NCBI GenBank assembly: GCA_027459705.1
Contig: DAIDHM010000057.1
Coordinates: 22,106-86,105, forward strand
DNA from: Ktedonobacteria bacterium
GTDB taxonomy: Bacteria; Chloroflexota; Ktedonobacteria; Ktedonobacterales; JACDGC01
Direction: 5' to 3'
DNA: 64,000 bases
Position 1 is the stretch's first letter. Every line of letters begins with the position of its first letter. Both the position numbers and the translations under genes were made by a program. This document shows positions 51,374 through 61,420 of the stretch, piece after piece. The notes beneath the pieces are model-generated. The model searched no databases. It saw nothing but the letters and a program-made list of their open reading frames with translations, and was not told where the DNA came from.

Positions 51374-51765
51374 CGGCCCTGTGTCACGGCGAAGACCATG
51401 CCCGCGGCCACGAGGCCTATCACGATGGCAGCGATAGCGATGACGAGATGGAGCAGGCTGTGTGGCGCGCCAGCTGGGCGGATGGGTTGGGCGACCGGCA
51501 CAGCCACGCCAGGTGTCACTCGCGCTTCAGCTCGCTCGCGCAGATGCTGAAGGAGTTGATACTCTGGCAGATCCTGCGTTCCAGGACCATAGACCGCCGT
51601 CAGCAACTCCATCCGATGCATGATCGTCGCGACATCAGCACTGGCCAATGGATGTTGGCGATCGTACCACCACGCCAGGGGGCAAACTTCATAACGCCCC
51701 ACCTCGCGCGCATCCATGATGCGTTCCTGGGGCATCGGTTGGCGAAAGTCAAGTGTCATTGGCAT
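51370..51765 (-). CDS. N-terminal half of a split membrane-anchored Cas4-like protein
   Basis: MDAREVGRYEVCPLAWWYDRQHP resembles the Cas4/PD-(D/E)XK N-terminal Cys motif; C-terminal TM (LLHLVIAIAAIVIGLVAAGMVFAV); 4-nt overlap with the next gene. AGGGAGG upstream of ATG at 51765. Confidence 0.62.
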   Translation of the reverse strand: MPMTLDFRQPMPQERIMDAREVGRYEVCPLAWWYDRQHPLASADVATIMHRMELLTAVYGPGTQDLPEYQLLQHLRERAEARVTPGVAVPVAQPIRPAGAPHSLLHLVIAIAAIVIGLVAAGMVFAVTQGR

Positions 51766-51802
51766 CTCAGCCCTCCCTGGCCATCTGCATACCGTGATCA
51801 TC

Positions 51803-53494
51803 TCAGGCGGTTGGCGTCCAATTGCCTTTCAGCCCAAGATCGTCCGCGATACCCCGCATGGCCTCGATCACAAACGTGATGTGGTCATCGAGTTCGACCC
51901 CTAACGCTGACGCACCATTGATGATGTCGTCGCGGTTGATGCTGCGCGCAAAGGCTTTGTCGCGCATCTTCTTGCGGATCGATGGTGTCTCTAATGCCAT
52001 AATACTCCGGTCAGGACGGACCAGTGCAGCCGCTGTCACCAACCCGGTGATCTCATCACAGGCCACGAGTGTCCTGGCGAGACGATCCTCGCGCGGCAAT
52101 TGGTTGACATCATTGTGCGCCAGGATGGCCTGTATGATACGCGGATCATAGCCGCCATCGCGCAACCAACCTGCAGCGATCTGGGTATGTTCATGCAGAT
52201 CGGGATATTCTTCATAATCGCAATCATGCAACAGTCCAGTGATCGCGAAGATCTCTTCGTCTTCATCAAATTTGCGAGCGTAGGCGCGCATCGCGGCTTC
52301 TACAGAGAGCATATGTTTGCGCAAGCTATCTTGCTGCACATGCGCCTGCATGAGGGCCAACGCATCAGCCCGTGTAGGGTGAGAATCCATCATCGTTGGT
52401 TGTTCCTCCAAAGTTAGGTGGGTTGTATCAGGTGTAGGGCGACTGGGTGATGCCATGTGGTTCGGTATCTGATCAGCACTAGGGGTGAGACGAAATACAA
52501 TCCCTAATCCGGGATCTGCTGGCAACGTCAGTTCCCCTTCGCTGATATGGACACCCGTGCAGGGATCATCATCAACCAGGAGACTGCCATCAAGATCCAG
52601 CATATCCACCAGAGGCGCGAGGTGCGCCGCCGCTGTGATACCCAGCGAACTCTCGATCATACAGCCCAGCATGATCCGCATGCCCAGCGATCGGGCAACA
52701 TGGATCATCCGTATGGCCTCGGTGAGACCACCGCATTTCGCCAGCTTGATGTTAATGCCATCGACAGCGCCCGCCAGTCGCGCGACATCCGCTACGTCGA
52801 CACAATCTTCATCAGCGAAGATGGGTATTGGACTCCGCTCGCGCAGTAAGCGTAGACCAGCAACATTTCCTGGTGGAATCGGTTGTTCGATCATCTCGAT
52901 GTGATAGGGCGCTAGTGCCTCGATCATCTGCAGTGCGGTCTTCACTGTCCATCCCGCATTCGCATCGACACGTAAGGTGGCATTGCTGACCTCACGGATG
53001 GCGCGGATAATCGCGAGATCATCTGGTGTCCCTAACTTGATTTTGAGGATAGGATATTGGGCCGCCGCCGCCTTGCGCGCCATCTCATCAGGAGTGGCGA
53101 GGCCGATAGTAAATGATGTAGGGGGGAGATGCTGAGCACTCAAGCCCAGGAGTCGATACACTGGCGCTCCAAACATTTTGCCTGCGAGATCGTATAGGGC
53201 CATATCTATCGCCGCCCGCAGACTGCCGTGGTGCGGCAGGGCGCGCGCCATTCGCTCGGCTATTGCCACGGTAGCGTAGGGATCCTCACCAAGCAAAGGG
53301 ATATAGGTCTCCAATGCCGCCAGGGAGGTCGCAATGGTCTCACCAAAGAAGGCGCGTGGGGCAGCCTCGCCGAATCCCACATAATCGTTATGGTGCACGC
53401 GAATCAAGAGATTTGTCGCGATCTGCTGTACCCCGCGAGAGATGCGAAAGGGGGTAGTGAGGTGAAGGGTGAATGGTTGCGCGTCGACTTGCAT
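51803..53494 (-). CDS. Enolase-superfamily epimerase (dipeptide epimerase/o-succinylbenzoate synthase-like) fused to an HD-domain hydrolase
   Basis: LKIKLGTPDD, LRVDANAGW, IEQPIPPGN, IFADEDC, INIKLAKCGGLTEAI (enolase superfamily); C-terminal LRKHMLSVEAAMRAYAR...GLLHDCDYEEYPDLHEHTQIAA (HD). Confidence 0.88.
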   Translation of the reverse strand: MQVDAQPFTLHLTTPFRISRGVQQIATNLLIRVHHNDYVGFGEAAPRAFFGETIATSLAALETYIPLLGEDPYATVAIAERMARALPHHGSLRAAIDMALYDLAGKMFGAPVYRLLGLSAQHLPPTSFTIGLATPDEMARKAAAAQYPILKIKLGTPDDLAIIRAIREVSNATLRVDANAGWTVKTALQMIEALAPYHIEMIEQPIPPGNVAGLRLLRERSPIPIFADEDCVDVADVARLAGAVDGINIKLAKCGGLTEAIRMIHVARSLGMRIMLGCMIESSLGITAAAHLAPLVDMLDLDGSLLVDDDPCTGVHISEGELTLPADPGLGIVFRLTPSADQIPNHMASPSRPTPDTTHLTLEEQPTMMDSHPTRADALALMQAHVQQDSLRKHMLSVEAAMRAYARKFDEDEEIFAITGLLHDCDYEEYPDLHEHTQIAAGWLRDGGYDPRIIQAILAHNDVNQLPREDRLARTLVACDEITGLVTAAALVRPDRSIMALETPSIRKKMRDKAFARSINRDDIINGASALGVELDDHITFVIEAMRGIADDLGLKGNWTPTA

Positions 53495-53690
53495 GATACA
53501 GCTCCGAGCCTCAAGAAATCGTTTGAGATAGCATACCACGTCTCCCGCGAATTTAGAGGAGTTGGGCCAAAAGCGCAGGGAGAAGTTGTCTGGATGGTGT
53601 AGGACTTGCATAGAAGCAAATCATGCCAGGAACACCAGACAAGGTCGTGTCATACCAGTGGAGCGATAGACCAACGGGGATGGGGAGTGG

Positions 53691-54182
53691 GTGCACATGG
53701 TCATGACAACGTGTGAGCAGGACAACAGCACACAGCAGCCAAAACAATTTGCCGACAGCGAGATCATGGAGAGAGTAGAGGCGCCGACAATACTGCTTGC
53801 ATCTACTACACAACCATTGACGACAGCTATGGCGCTCATGTACGTGCATGAGCCGAGCAATGCATGGATGCAGTCCTCACCCATCATCGACCGAGGCGCT
53901 ACGTCACCCTATCTCTACGATGACCCTACCGAGATACTCAGGCCGCCCCCGCCCCCGCCAGATATGTTGCATGAGCCCAAAATCGCCTACGATCACCCCC
54001 AACGGGTAGCGGCACTGCTGGCCATGAGCGTGGGCCTTTTGCTCCTCATCGCCCTCTGCCACCTCATTTTTCCCTGGTCTGCTGCGTTGCCGCATTCCCT
54101 GGGTAATGAGGCACCAGCATCGCCCCCAGCGTATCAAGTCATGCGGATGCTCCATCATCCTATCGGCCCCGCCCACCCGTAG
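53691..54182 (+). CDS. Hypothetical single-TM protein
   Basis: 163 aa, TM helix AALLAMSVGLLLLIALCHLIFPW; overlaps weaker antisense ORFs. Confidence 0.45.
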   Translation: MHMVMTTCEQDNSTQQPKQFADSEIMERVEAPTILLASTTQPLTTAMALMYVHEPSNAWMQSSPIIDRGATSPYLYDDPTEILRPPPPPPDMLHEPKIAYDHPQRVAALLAMSVGLLLLIALCHLIFPWSAALPHSLGNEAPASPPAYQVMRMLHHPIGPAHP

Positions 54183-54301
54183 GGTGCTAATCGGCAATAT
54201 GGAGTGTGAATACGCGATCAGGGGAGCCCCACCTTCTGCTACCAGAGAGCGCACCCTAGGACTGTCAGTCGCTTCATCCATAACGGCCAGGCAGACAATT
54301 G

Positions 54302-57300
54302 TTACTCAGCAACGGCTAAAACGCCGTTCATCCCGGAAGTAGCCAATGCACGCTCCCCGCTATGCACCGTTCCCGTGCCGAGCAGATCTTCCAGCGCGAA
54401 TTGCAATTCCGGACAGTGGCGGACATGCTGGTCCTGAGGGATGATCACAGCGTAGTCCGTGCCATCTGGCACCAGCTGCACCCAGAGTTCGTAGGTGTCA
54501 GGCCCAGGAAATCGCTGGATTGTGCGCATGACATCTTGCGCTTTGACAATATCTCGGGGGGCATTCGTGCTACGTGGGATCATAATGCGCAGATGGAAAG
54601 TCTGGCGTGGCTCCGCTTCGCCTTCCGGTACAATGATCTCTTCAGCGCGTTCGACAATCAGTTTGATATCATCATCGCGGACCTCAATCTTGCCCGTAAT
54701 AAAGAGCCGTGCCTCATCGCGCCACAGCGCGGCGGTCTCTTCGTAGGTCCGTGGGAAGACTGTAACTTCCATGCTCCCTTCGAGATCCTCGAAGGTCGCA
54801 ATCACCATCGTCGTCCCACGCTTCGTGATGATGCGGCGCGCCGTTACGACGCGCCCGCCGAGGGTGACCTGTTGACCCGCCCATTCATCACTCAGGAACG
54901 GGATCAACGTCGTCACACGCGCTTTGATAAGACCTTCGAGATGTGCCAGCGGGTGCAGGGTGAGATAAAAACCCAGCAGTTCTTTCTCCCAGGCAAGAAT
55001 CTCATCTTGGGATGGCTCGGGCGCCTGTGGCAACTCAAATTGGGCGATGCCCCCATCATCGACATTGCCAAAGAGACTGACCTGGCCACTCTTGCGCATC
55101 TTTTGTTGCTGCAATCCCAGGGCCAGCGCGCGATCCACGCCCGCCAGGAGCCGACCGCGCGCTCCGTTGGCTTGCGCATCCAAAGCTCCGGCCTTGATCA
55201 AACACTCAATCGCCGATCGGGTGACGGCTTTGGCGTCAATCCGCGCGCAGAGGTCGGCGAGATTCTTATACGGACCACCCCTCGACCGTTCCGCTATCAA
55301 CTCATCGATAGGTCGGCTGCCCAGATTCTTGATGGCCAGGAGGCCGAAACGAATGCCCGCTGTATCTCCCACGCGTTCAACCCGGAATCCTGAGACGCTC
55401 GCATTGATATCTGGTGGCAGCACCGGGACGCCCATACGCCGACACTCGGCGATCGCCCCGAGCACTTTTTTCGTATCGCTGGATTCCGTGGTAAGGGTTG
55501 CCGCCATGAATTCTGCCGTATAATTCGCTTTCAAATACGCCGTCTGATACGCCACCCAGGCATACGCGCAAGCATGCGCTTTATTGAAACCATAGCCGGA
55601 GAACGGTTCGATCAACTCATACAGCGCATTGGCAGTCTTCTCTTCAATGCCATTATGGACACAGCCCTTGAGGAATTTCTCTTTATACTTGATCATCTCC
55701 TCAATTTTCTTCTTACCCATCGCCTTACGGAAGGTATCAACCTCTAACCATGAGAAACCGGCGAGATGCTTGGCGATGAGGAGGACCTGATCTTGGTAGA
55801 CAATGACACCGTAGGATTCTTTGAGGAATGGCTCCAGACTGGGATGCAGATACGTAATAGCGATCTCGCCATGCTTGGCTTTAATGAACGTTGGAATCGA
55901 GTCCATTGGCCCCGGCCGGTAGAGCGCAACCATCGCGGTCAAATCCTCGACACAGCTCGGTTTGAGTTCCTGCAGATAGCGGCGCATTGCGCCAGATTCG
56001 AACTGGAAGACGCCGGTGGTATCGCCCGTTCCGAGCAACGAGAAGGCTTTCTCCGCATCTGGCCCTGTGGTTGGCAGACGATCGAGATCGATGTCAATAC
56101 CGAACGTCTCTTTAATGAACCTTTGGGTATCGACCAGGATGGTCAAATTTGAGAGGCCCAGAAAATCCATTTTGAGCAGGCCCAGTGCTTCAATATGCGA
56201 TTGCTCGTATTGCGCGATCAACCAGGATTTGGGATCTTTAGGATCGCGTAACTGCAGAGGGACATACTCGACCAAAGGATCGCGCGCGATAACCACCGCA
56301 GCGGCATGCACGCCAGTCGACCGCACCGATCCTTCAACGGTCCTGGCCATATCATAGACCTTTTTCACATTGACATCCTGCTGATAGAGCTGTTGCAATT
56401 CTTTATTTCCGTCAATCGCCGATTGCAGCGTGACTTTTGGACCAGTAGGAATAAGGCGCGCGACCCGATCCGCATCACCCTGCAGTTCCAGCACACGACC
56501 CACATCGCGTACGGCGGCTTTGGCGGCCATTGTACCAAAAGTAACCAACTGGGCGACTTTATCTGCGCCATATTTGGCGGCGACATATCGAATGACTTCC
56601 TCACGACGGTCATCGGGGAAGTCCATATCAATATCCGGCATCGACTTACGCTCGGGATTCAGGAAACGTTCAAACAGCAGATCGTACAGCATGGGGTCGA
56701 CGTTGGTAATCCCCAGGCAATAACTCACCAGGCTCCCAGCGGCCGATCCGCGCGCCAGACAGCGGATTCCGCGCGCGCGCGCGTAGTTGGTATAGTCCCA
56801 GACGATCAGGAAATAGGAGGTGAAGCCTTTGCTATTGATCACTTCCAATTCGTAATCTAGCTTCTGCTGTACGCGCTCAGAAACCGTACCAAAACGCTCG
56901 ATCACGCCCTTATCGACCAGATGGCGCAGGTAGACCTGCTGATTGGGAAACTCCGTTGGTATCGGATAATCCGGCAGCTTGGCTTCGCCGAAAGGGATAT
57001 GCACATTGCAACGTTCCGCAATGACCATGGTATTGCGCAATGCTTCCGGCACATGGCTGAACAGGCTTTCCATCTCAGCAGCGCTCTTCAGATAATATTC
57101 CTTGCTGTCGAAGCGCATGCGTTTGGCATCATGCAACGTCTTGCCGGTCTGGATGCAGAGTAAGACATCCTGGCTATCCGCGTCGCTCGCGTCTACATAA
57201 TGCAGATCATTGGTGGCGACCAGCGGCATACCACTCTCGCGTTGCAGATCGTAGAGCATCTTGTTCAGTCGCAGTTGATCATCATTATCAGCATGGTGAT

Positions 57301-57844
57301 CTTGAATCTCGATATAAAAGCGATCAGCAAAAACCTGGCGATACCAATCGAGACTGGCACGAGCGCCATTCATATCGCCTTTGAGCAGTAAGCGCGGAAT
57401 TTCGCCAGAAAGACACGAAGAGGTAGCAATGATACCCTCGCTACACTCGGCGAGCATCGCTTTGTCGATGCGCGGACGAATGTAGTAGCCTTTCGTATGC
57501 GCGAGGGTCGTCAGTTTGAGGAGGTTGCGATACCCTACATCGTTTTCCGCCAGCAACAGCAGATGCCAATAATCATATTGGCCACCGGGTTTCTCGCCAA
57601 TCGCGTTGAAGGCAAGATAGGCTTCGACACCAATGATCGGCTTGATACCTGCATCTTGCGCCGCCTGATAGAACTCAATGGCTCCGTACATCGCGCCATG
57701 ATCCGTCAATGCCAGCGACTGCATCCCGAGTTTCTTTGCCTGCTGGGCTAACTGGTGAATGCGTGAATGGCCGTCCAACAGCGAATACTCGCTGTGCACA
57801 TGCAGATGCGTGAATTCGCTACCCACTGTTGCCGTCTCCCTCAA
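54302..57844 (-). CDS. dnaE: DNA polymerase III subunit alpha
   Basis: PHP N-terminus FTHLHVHSEYSLLDG; PDIDMDFPDDRREEVIRYVAAKYG; YQDQVLLIAKHLAGFSWLEVDTFRKAMGKK; C-terminal OB fold. Confidence 0.97.
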   Translation of the reverse strand: MRETATVGSEFTHLHVHSEYSLLDGHSRIHQLAQQAKKLGMQSLALTDHGAMYGAIEFYQAAQDAGIKPIIGVEAYLAFNAIGEKPGGQYDYWHLLLLAENDVGYRNLLKLTTLAHTKGYYIRPRIDKAMLAECSEGIIATSSCLSGEIPRLLLKGDMNGARASLDWYRQVFADRFYIEIQDHHADNDDQLRLNKMLYDLQRESGMPLVATNDLHYVDASDADSQDVLLCIQTGKTLHDAKRMRFDSKEYYLKSAAEMESLFSHVPEALRNTMVIAERCNVHIPFGEAKLPDYPIPTEFPNQQVYLRHLVDKGVIERFGTVSERVQQKLDYELEVINSKGFTSYFLIVWDYTNYARARGIRCLARGSAAGSLVSYCLGITNVDPMLYDLLFERFLNPERKSMPDIDMDFPDDRREEVIRYVAAKYGADKVAQLVTFGTMAAKAAVRDVGRVLELQGDADRVARLIPTGPKVTLQSAIDGNKELQQLYQQDVNVKKVYDMARTVEGSVRSTGVHAAAVVIARDPLVEYVPLQLRDPKDPKSWLIAQYEQSHIEALGLLKMDFLGLSNLTILVDTQRFIKETFGIDIDLDRLPTTGPDAEKAFSLLGTGDTTGVFQFESGAMRRYLQELKPSCVEDLTAMVALYRPGPMDSIPTFIKAKHGEIAITYLHPSLEPFLKESYGVIVYQDQVLLIAKHLAGFSWLEVDTFRKAMGKKKIEEMIKYKEKFLKGCVHNGIEEKTANALYELIEPFSGYGFNKAHACAYAWVAYQTAYLKANYTAEFMAATLTTESSDTKKVLGAIAECRRMGVPVLPPDINASVSGFRVERVGDTAGIRFGLLAIKNLGSRPIDELIAERSRGGPYKNLADLCARIDAKAVTRSAIECLIKAGALDAQANGARGRLLAGVDRALALGLQQQKMRKSGQVSLFGNVDDGGIAQFELPQAPEPSQDEILAWEKELLGFYLTLHPLAHLEGLIKARVTTLIPFLSDEWAGQQVTLGGRVVTARRIITKRGTTMVIATFEDLEGSMEVTVFPRTYEETAALWRDEARLFITGKIEVRDDDIKLIVERAEEIIVPEGEAEPRQTFHLRIMIPRSTNAPRDIVKAQDVMRTIQRFPGPDTYELWVQLVPDGTDYAVIIPQDQHVRHCPELQFALEDLLGTGTVHSGERALATSGMNGVLAVAE

Positions 57845-57979
57845 TCCCGATCGCTACCCGTTGCCTTTGTCAGCGTATCATCCGAGATTGCATCCTCACA
57901 AGGCAAGAGGACCATGAGGGTGCCCCACGTTCCCATTGAAGCTGGAAACACCATGACCGATCCGTGGCCAGAACACACC

Positions 57980-58369
57980 TCAAGGATCGACGATGATGGT
58001 TGCGGCCATGCCAGGATGGATCGTGCAGGTGATACCAAAGGTACCAGCAACAGGGAACGTTATCGTCTGTGATTGACCAGCAGTGAGGATCAACCCAGCA
58101 GTTGAGTTCAATGGTGGTGGCGCACCGGTACTTGGAGTAAAATTACCCCCCGTTCCAGTCAAGAGGACGTGGTAACCGCCAGAACTGCTGGGATCATCGA
58201 AGATGACATTCTGCCCTGCACGTATCTCGATCACCGTTGGGCCTGTGAAATCTGACGATCCGAGCGTCAGGGTGTGGTTCGGCACGGTCGTGCCACAGGC
58301 GGTCAGCATCAGCCACCAACCACAACCGAAGAATATGAGCAATCGCCTCAAATGCGCACCTCGTTTCAT
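57980..58369 (-). CDS. Cupredoxin-domain lipoprotein
   Basis: Lipobox LMLTACGTT; VIEIRAGQNVIFDD...GTFGITCTIHPGMAATIIV (Cys-His-Met copper-site pattern). Confidence 0.78.
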   Translation of the reverse strand: MKRGAHLRRLLIFFGCGWWLMLTACGTTVPNHTLTLGSSDFTGPTVIEIRAGQNVIFDDPSSSGGYHVLLTGTGGNFTPSTGAPPPLNSTAGLILTAGQSQTITFPVAGTFGITCTIHPGMAATIIVDP

Positions 58370-58588
58370 GCTCGCCGCAGTCTCATTTCCCGAGTGGCGC
58401 AACTATACCAAAACAACCTCTCGAATCAGTCACAACATTCTGTTAAATCCACAAAAAATTGAAGAGCCCGGTAGATATCACTATGCTGGTGGAGAGACTC
58501 TGCTTCAATTTGACAGAATGCATGCGAGAACGCATGTACTGAGGCGGTGTGCGGTAGGCACGGACATGTGGTGGTGAGTGCCAATCAA

Positions 58589-59182
58589 TCAAACAATCGT
58601 GCTGATCGGCCCAAGATGTAATAAGATCGGCTCCGGAAGGTCGCGTAAGGTTATGCGCACCATTCGCCACCAATCAACCCCACTACCCAGGGGTGGAGCG
58701 AGGACCAATAATTGGATGGGCTGGCGATCTATCATTAAAAATAGATCGCTCGGCAAAGTGGCGACGCGGACGTGAAAACCTTGAGCTTGCAAATAATCAC
58801 GAGGCGCGGGAAGCATTTCGGTCGGCGCGATGAGAATCACTTCAGCATCGCTGGGTAATGCACACGTAGCCCTGATTTCTGCAAGCCGCTGGTCTAACAG
58901 AGTCGTCTCGACGCTATGATCACGCAGACAAGCCGATTCCCAGATTGTCCCCGATGCGGGGGCCATCGCGAGCGCGTCCAATACAAAACTGGAGGTAGTA
59001 CGCATCTGTTCCAGCATATCTTGCACTGTGCGCTCGATACGGCTCAACAAATCGCGTTGCTCATCCGTAAGATTCTCGCTATCGCTATCACGCACCAGCG
59101 CGGCGATCGTGAGAATAACCGTCAAACGTCCACGCAGATCGTGGAAATATTGACGGGTTTGGTTGAACGCGTTGGATGCCAT
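58589..59182 (-). CDS. HisKA-like (DHp) domain protein lacking an ATPase domain, with receiver-like C-terminus
   Basis: TRQYFHDLRGRLTVILTIAALV H-box-like; no N/G boxes; C-terminal half AEVILIAPTEMLPAPRDYLQAQGFHVRVATL... resembles a degenerate receiver. Confidence 0.6.
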   Translation of the reverse strand: MASNAFNQTRQYFHDLRGRLTVILTIAALVRDSDSENLTDEQRDLLSRIERTVQDMLEQMRTTSSFVLDALAMAPASGTIWESACLRDHSVETTLLDQRLAEIRATCALPSDAEVILIAPTEMLPAPRDYLQAQGFHVRVATLPSDLFLMIDRQPIQLLVLAPPLGSGVDWWRMVRITLRDLPEPILLHLGPISTIV

Positions 59183-59190
59183 GGTCTAAC

Positions 59191-59940
59191 CTATTTTCCC
59201 GACACTGCTGCGGCTTGCGGCATGACCCCAAGTCGATAGCCCAACCGACGCTCGGTGACGATATAGTGTGGGTGATCGGGATCATCCTCGACCTTTTTGC
59301 GTAATCTTCGAATGTGTACCCGCAACACATCAGGATAGGCGGTCTCGTCGCGAGACCAGACCCGCGCCAGCAATGCCTCAATGGTCATGACGCGAGGAGC
59401 GTTATTGATCAACTGAAACATGATGCGCGATTCAGTGGGCGTCAACAAGGTCCGCTCGAAGGTATCACTGCCAGCTGCAGTCCGTTTCTCAATCCAGTGG
59501 CGCGAGAAATTGATTCGCAACGTGTCATCGACAATCATCTCTGCATGGGAATCTTCGGCAGATCCATTGTAACGACGCATAACGCGCACAATACGTGCAA
59601 TCAGTTCACGTTTCCCGTACGGCTTGGTGATGTAATCGTCGGCAAACTGTTCCAATGCCATGACAATAAAATCTTCATGGGTTTCATTGGTCAGCACGAT
59701 GATAGGAATATCCGCGTACCGTTTGATCGCCTTGCAGACATCGAATCCCGGGATATCAGGAAGGCCGAGATCGATGATCGCGAGGTCTGGCAATTGCTGG
59801 CTGAGAAATTCAATCGCCGCTTTGCCCTTATCCAGTGCGACTACTGTAAACCCCTGTTGTTCCAATACCTGGCGAACTTCTTGCCTGATAAGGATGTCAT
59901 CTTCCACAATGAGGATGCGTCGACCTTGTGCAATTTCCAT
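59191..59940 (-). CDS. OmpR/PhoB-family response regulator
   Basis: ILIVEDDILIRQEV; LAIIDLGLPDIPGFDVCKAI; winged helix LTPTESRIMFQLINNAPRVMTIEALLARVWS...LRVHIRRLRKKVEDDPDHPHYIVTERRLGYRL. Confidence 0.95.
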   Translation of the reverse strand: MEIAQGRRILIVEDDILIRQEVRQVLEQQGFTVVALDKGKAAIEFLSQQLPDLAIIDLGLPDIPGFDVCKAIKRYADIPIIVLTNETHEDFIVMALEQFADDYITKPYGKRELIARIVRVMRRYNGSAEDSHAEMIVDDTLRINFSRHWIEKRTAAGSDTFERTLLTPTESRIMFQLINNAPRVMTIEALLARVWSRDETAYPDVLRVHIRRLRKKVEDDPDHPHYIVTERRLGYRLGVMPQAAAVSGK

Positions 59941-60040
59941 GCTCACCCTCCTGCACAACAGGGGACATCATACTGCTGTATGATGCCTGATCCTCTGCGT
60001 GACCGTACGTATTCGTAGACCTTTTGTAGTGTACATCATA

Positions 60041-60406
60041 TCATGCCGTCTGCGCGACATATTGTCGAACTACACTGACTACTTCGGCTAGCCGAAATGG
60101 CTTAAGGATGTATGCATCCGCTCCAGCCGCTCGCGCCCGTTCCAGTTCAACGGGATGGTTGCTTGCTGTCATGATGATAATCGGAGGATAAGCACCGTGC
60201 GCCCGCAATTGTTTCAGAACGGTCAGCCCATCAATTTCAGGCAACCGCAAGTCAAGTAACAGGACATCGGGCTTCTCTGTCTCCACCATACGCAAAGCGA
60301 CTGTGCCATTCTCCGCCTGAATGACCTCGAATCCAGCGCGTTGCAGTCCGATCATCAGGATTTCACGGGTATCAGGGATATCATCTGCGATCAATACACG
60401 TGCCAT
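60041..60406 (-). CDS. Response regulator, receiver domain only
   Basis: RVLIADDIPDTREILMIGLQRAGFEVIQAENG; VLLLDLRLPEIDGLTVLKQL; ILKPFRLAE. Confidence 0.92.
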   Translation of the reverse strand: MARVLIADDIPDTREILMIGLQRAGFEVIQAENGTVALRMVETEKPDVLLLDLRLPEIDGLTVLKQLRAHGAYPPIIIMTASNHPVELERARAAGADAYILKPFRLAEVVSVVRQYVAQTA

Positions 60407-60751
60407 GGATACCCCCCAACATGATTGCTTTTTTATTATTGTATCACACAAGTATAGTCTCATCGGCTGCACTCAGCTTAATCCATGCTCTCACGATGGC
60501 GGCTTGACCCAGTGCGCCATCGGCAGCAAGCGGAGTTGCGGCTCAGCGACGCAATTTCTCTCTCATCAGTTGTAGTGTCGATGTACGCATGAGTTCGCCA
60601 CCTTGGTTTCCCTGAATGTGGCACGGCACCATCCATTCTGCCAGCGAATAGGCCACCAGCCAATCCAGCCAAGTCGACTCTGGCAGATATATCCCTCAAA
60701 ACATGGAGTGGATCGACCTTATGGACGATCCACTCCATGACACACTAAACC

Positions 60752-61198
60752 TCATGCCAGACGGGTCACTATCACCCCTGGAGGAAACGAGAGGGAATCG
60801 CTGTTGCCAGACCAGAATAGATTCTTCAAGATTTCGCCGCAGGCAAAGAGCAGATGATTGTTGGCCGCCAACACATCTCCTACCATATCCGCCTCCTGGA
60901 GGCGATTGAACCAATTCGGCAGGTCAGAATCCGACGCGGGACGAATGCGGAAGATCGACATACGCAACGGAGGACGATCGGCGGGGACAAATATCCGCAA
61001 CTCAGGAATTCCCAGGATGAGATCCAAGCGATAAAAGACCCCATAATGTTCGCGTGAGGTTTGAAACATCGTACAACTCGGTTCACCACCCGCATCGTCC
61101 ACATCGGAAATCCTGCTCATGGCGTCATCCTCACCATCATCCTCTAAAACCACGCCCAGGGGGGCGAGAACTTCCGCAAGCAACGCATCGAGATCCAT
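60752..61198 (-). CDS. Hypothetical protein
   Basis: 148 aa ORF with normal composition; GGAGCAC-type RBS upstream; no recognised domain. Confidence 0.6.
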   Translation of the reverse strand: MDLDALLAEVLAPLGVVLEDDGEDDAMSRISDVDDAGGEPSCTMFQTSREHYGVFYRLDLILGIPELRIFVPADRPPLRMSIFRIRPASDSDLPNWFNRLQEADMVGDVLAANNHLLFACGEILKNLFWSGNSDSLSFPPGVIVTRLA

Positions 61199-61420
61199 AA
61201 TAAGTGCTCCTTTAGGTGGTTCCGGGTGGAATCTATTCCTCTCCGGTCTGGCGCTTCATTCTGCACTTATCGGCAGTGATCTGCTATTCTTTTAGGGTGG
61301 CTTCGCGATGGTAGGCCGATTGGCCCGAAAGTCCTGGATAACAGGCAGGCTTTTGACAGTCACGAAACCAGGTGATACTCTGCTCGCACGGAATGCAAGG
61401 GTGGGTATGAGGAGTACATC

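Noticed and set aside
50813-51765. Possible CRISPR-Cas locus because of Cas4-like motifs
   Set aside because: No repeat-spacer array and no other cas genes seen in the window.
54362-55393. 343-aa ORF on + strand
   Set aside because: Antisense shadow of dnaE; composition is not protein-like and dnaE is unambiguous.
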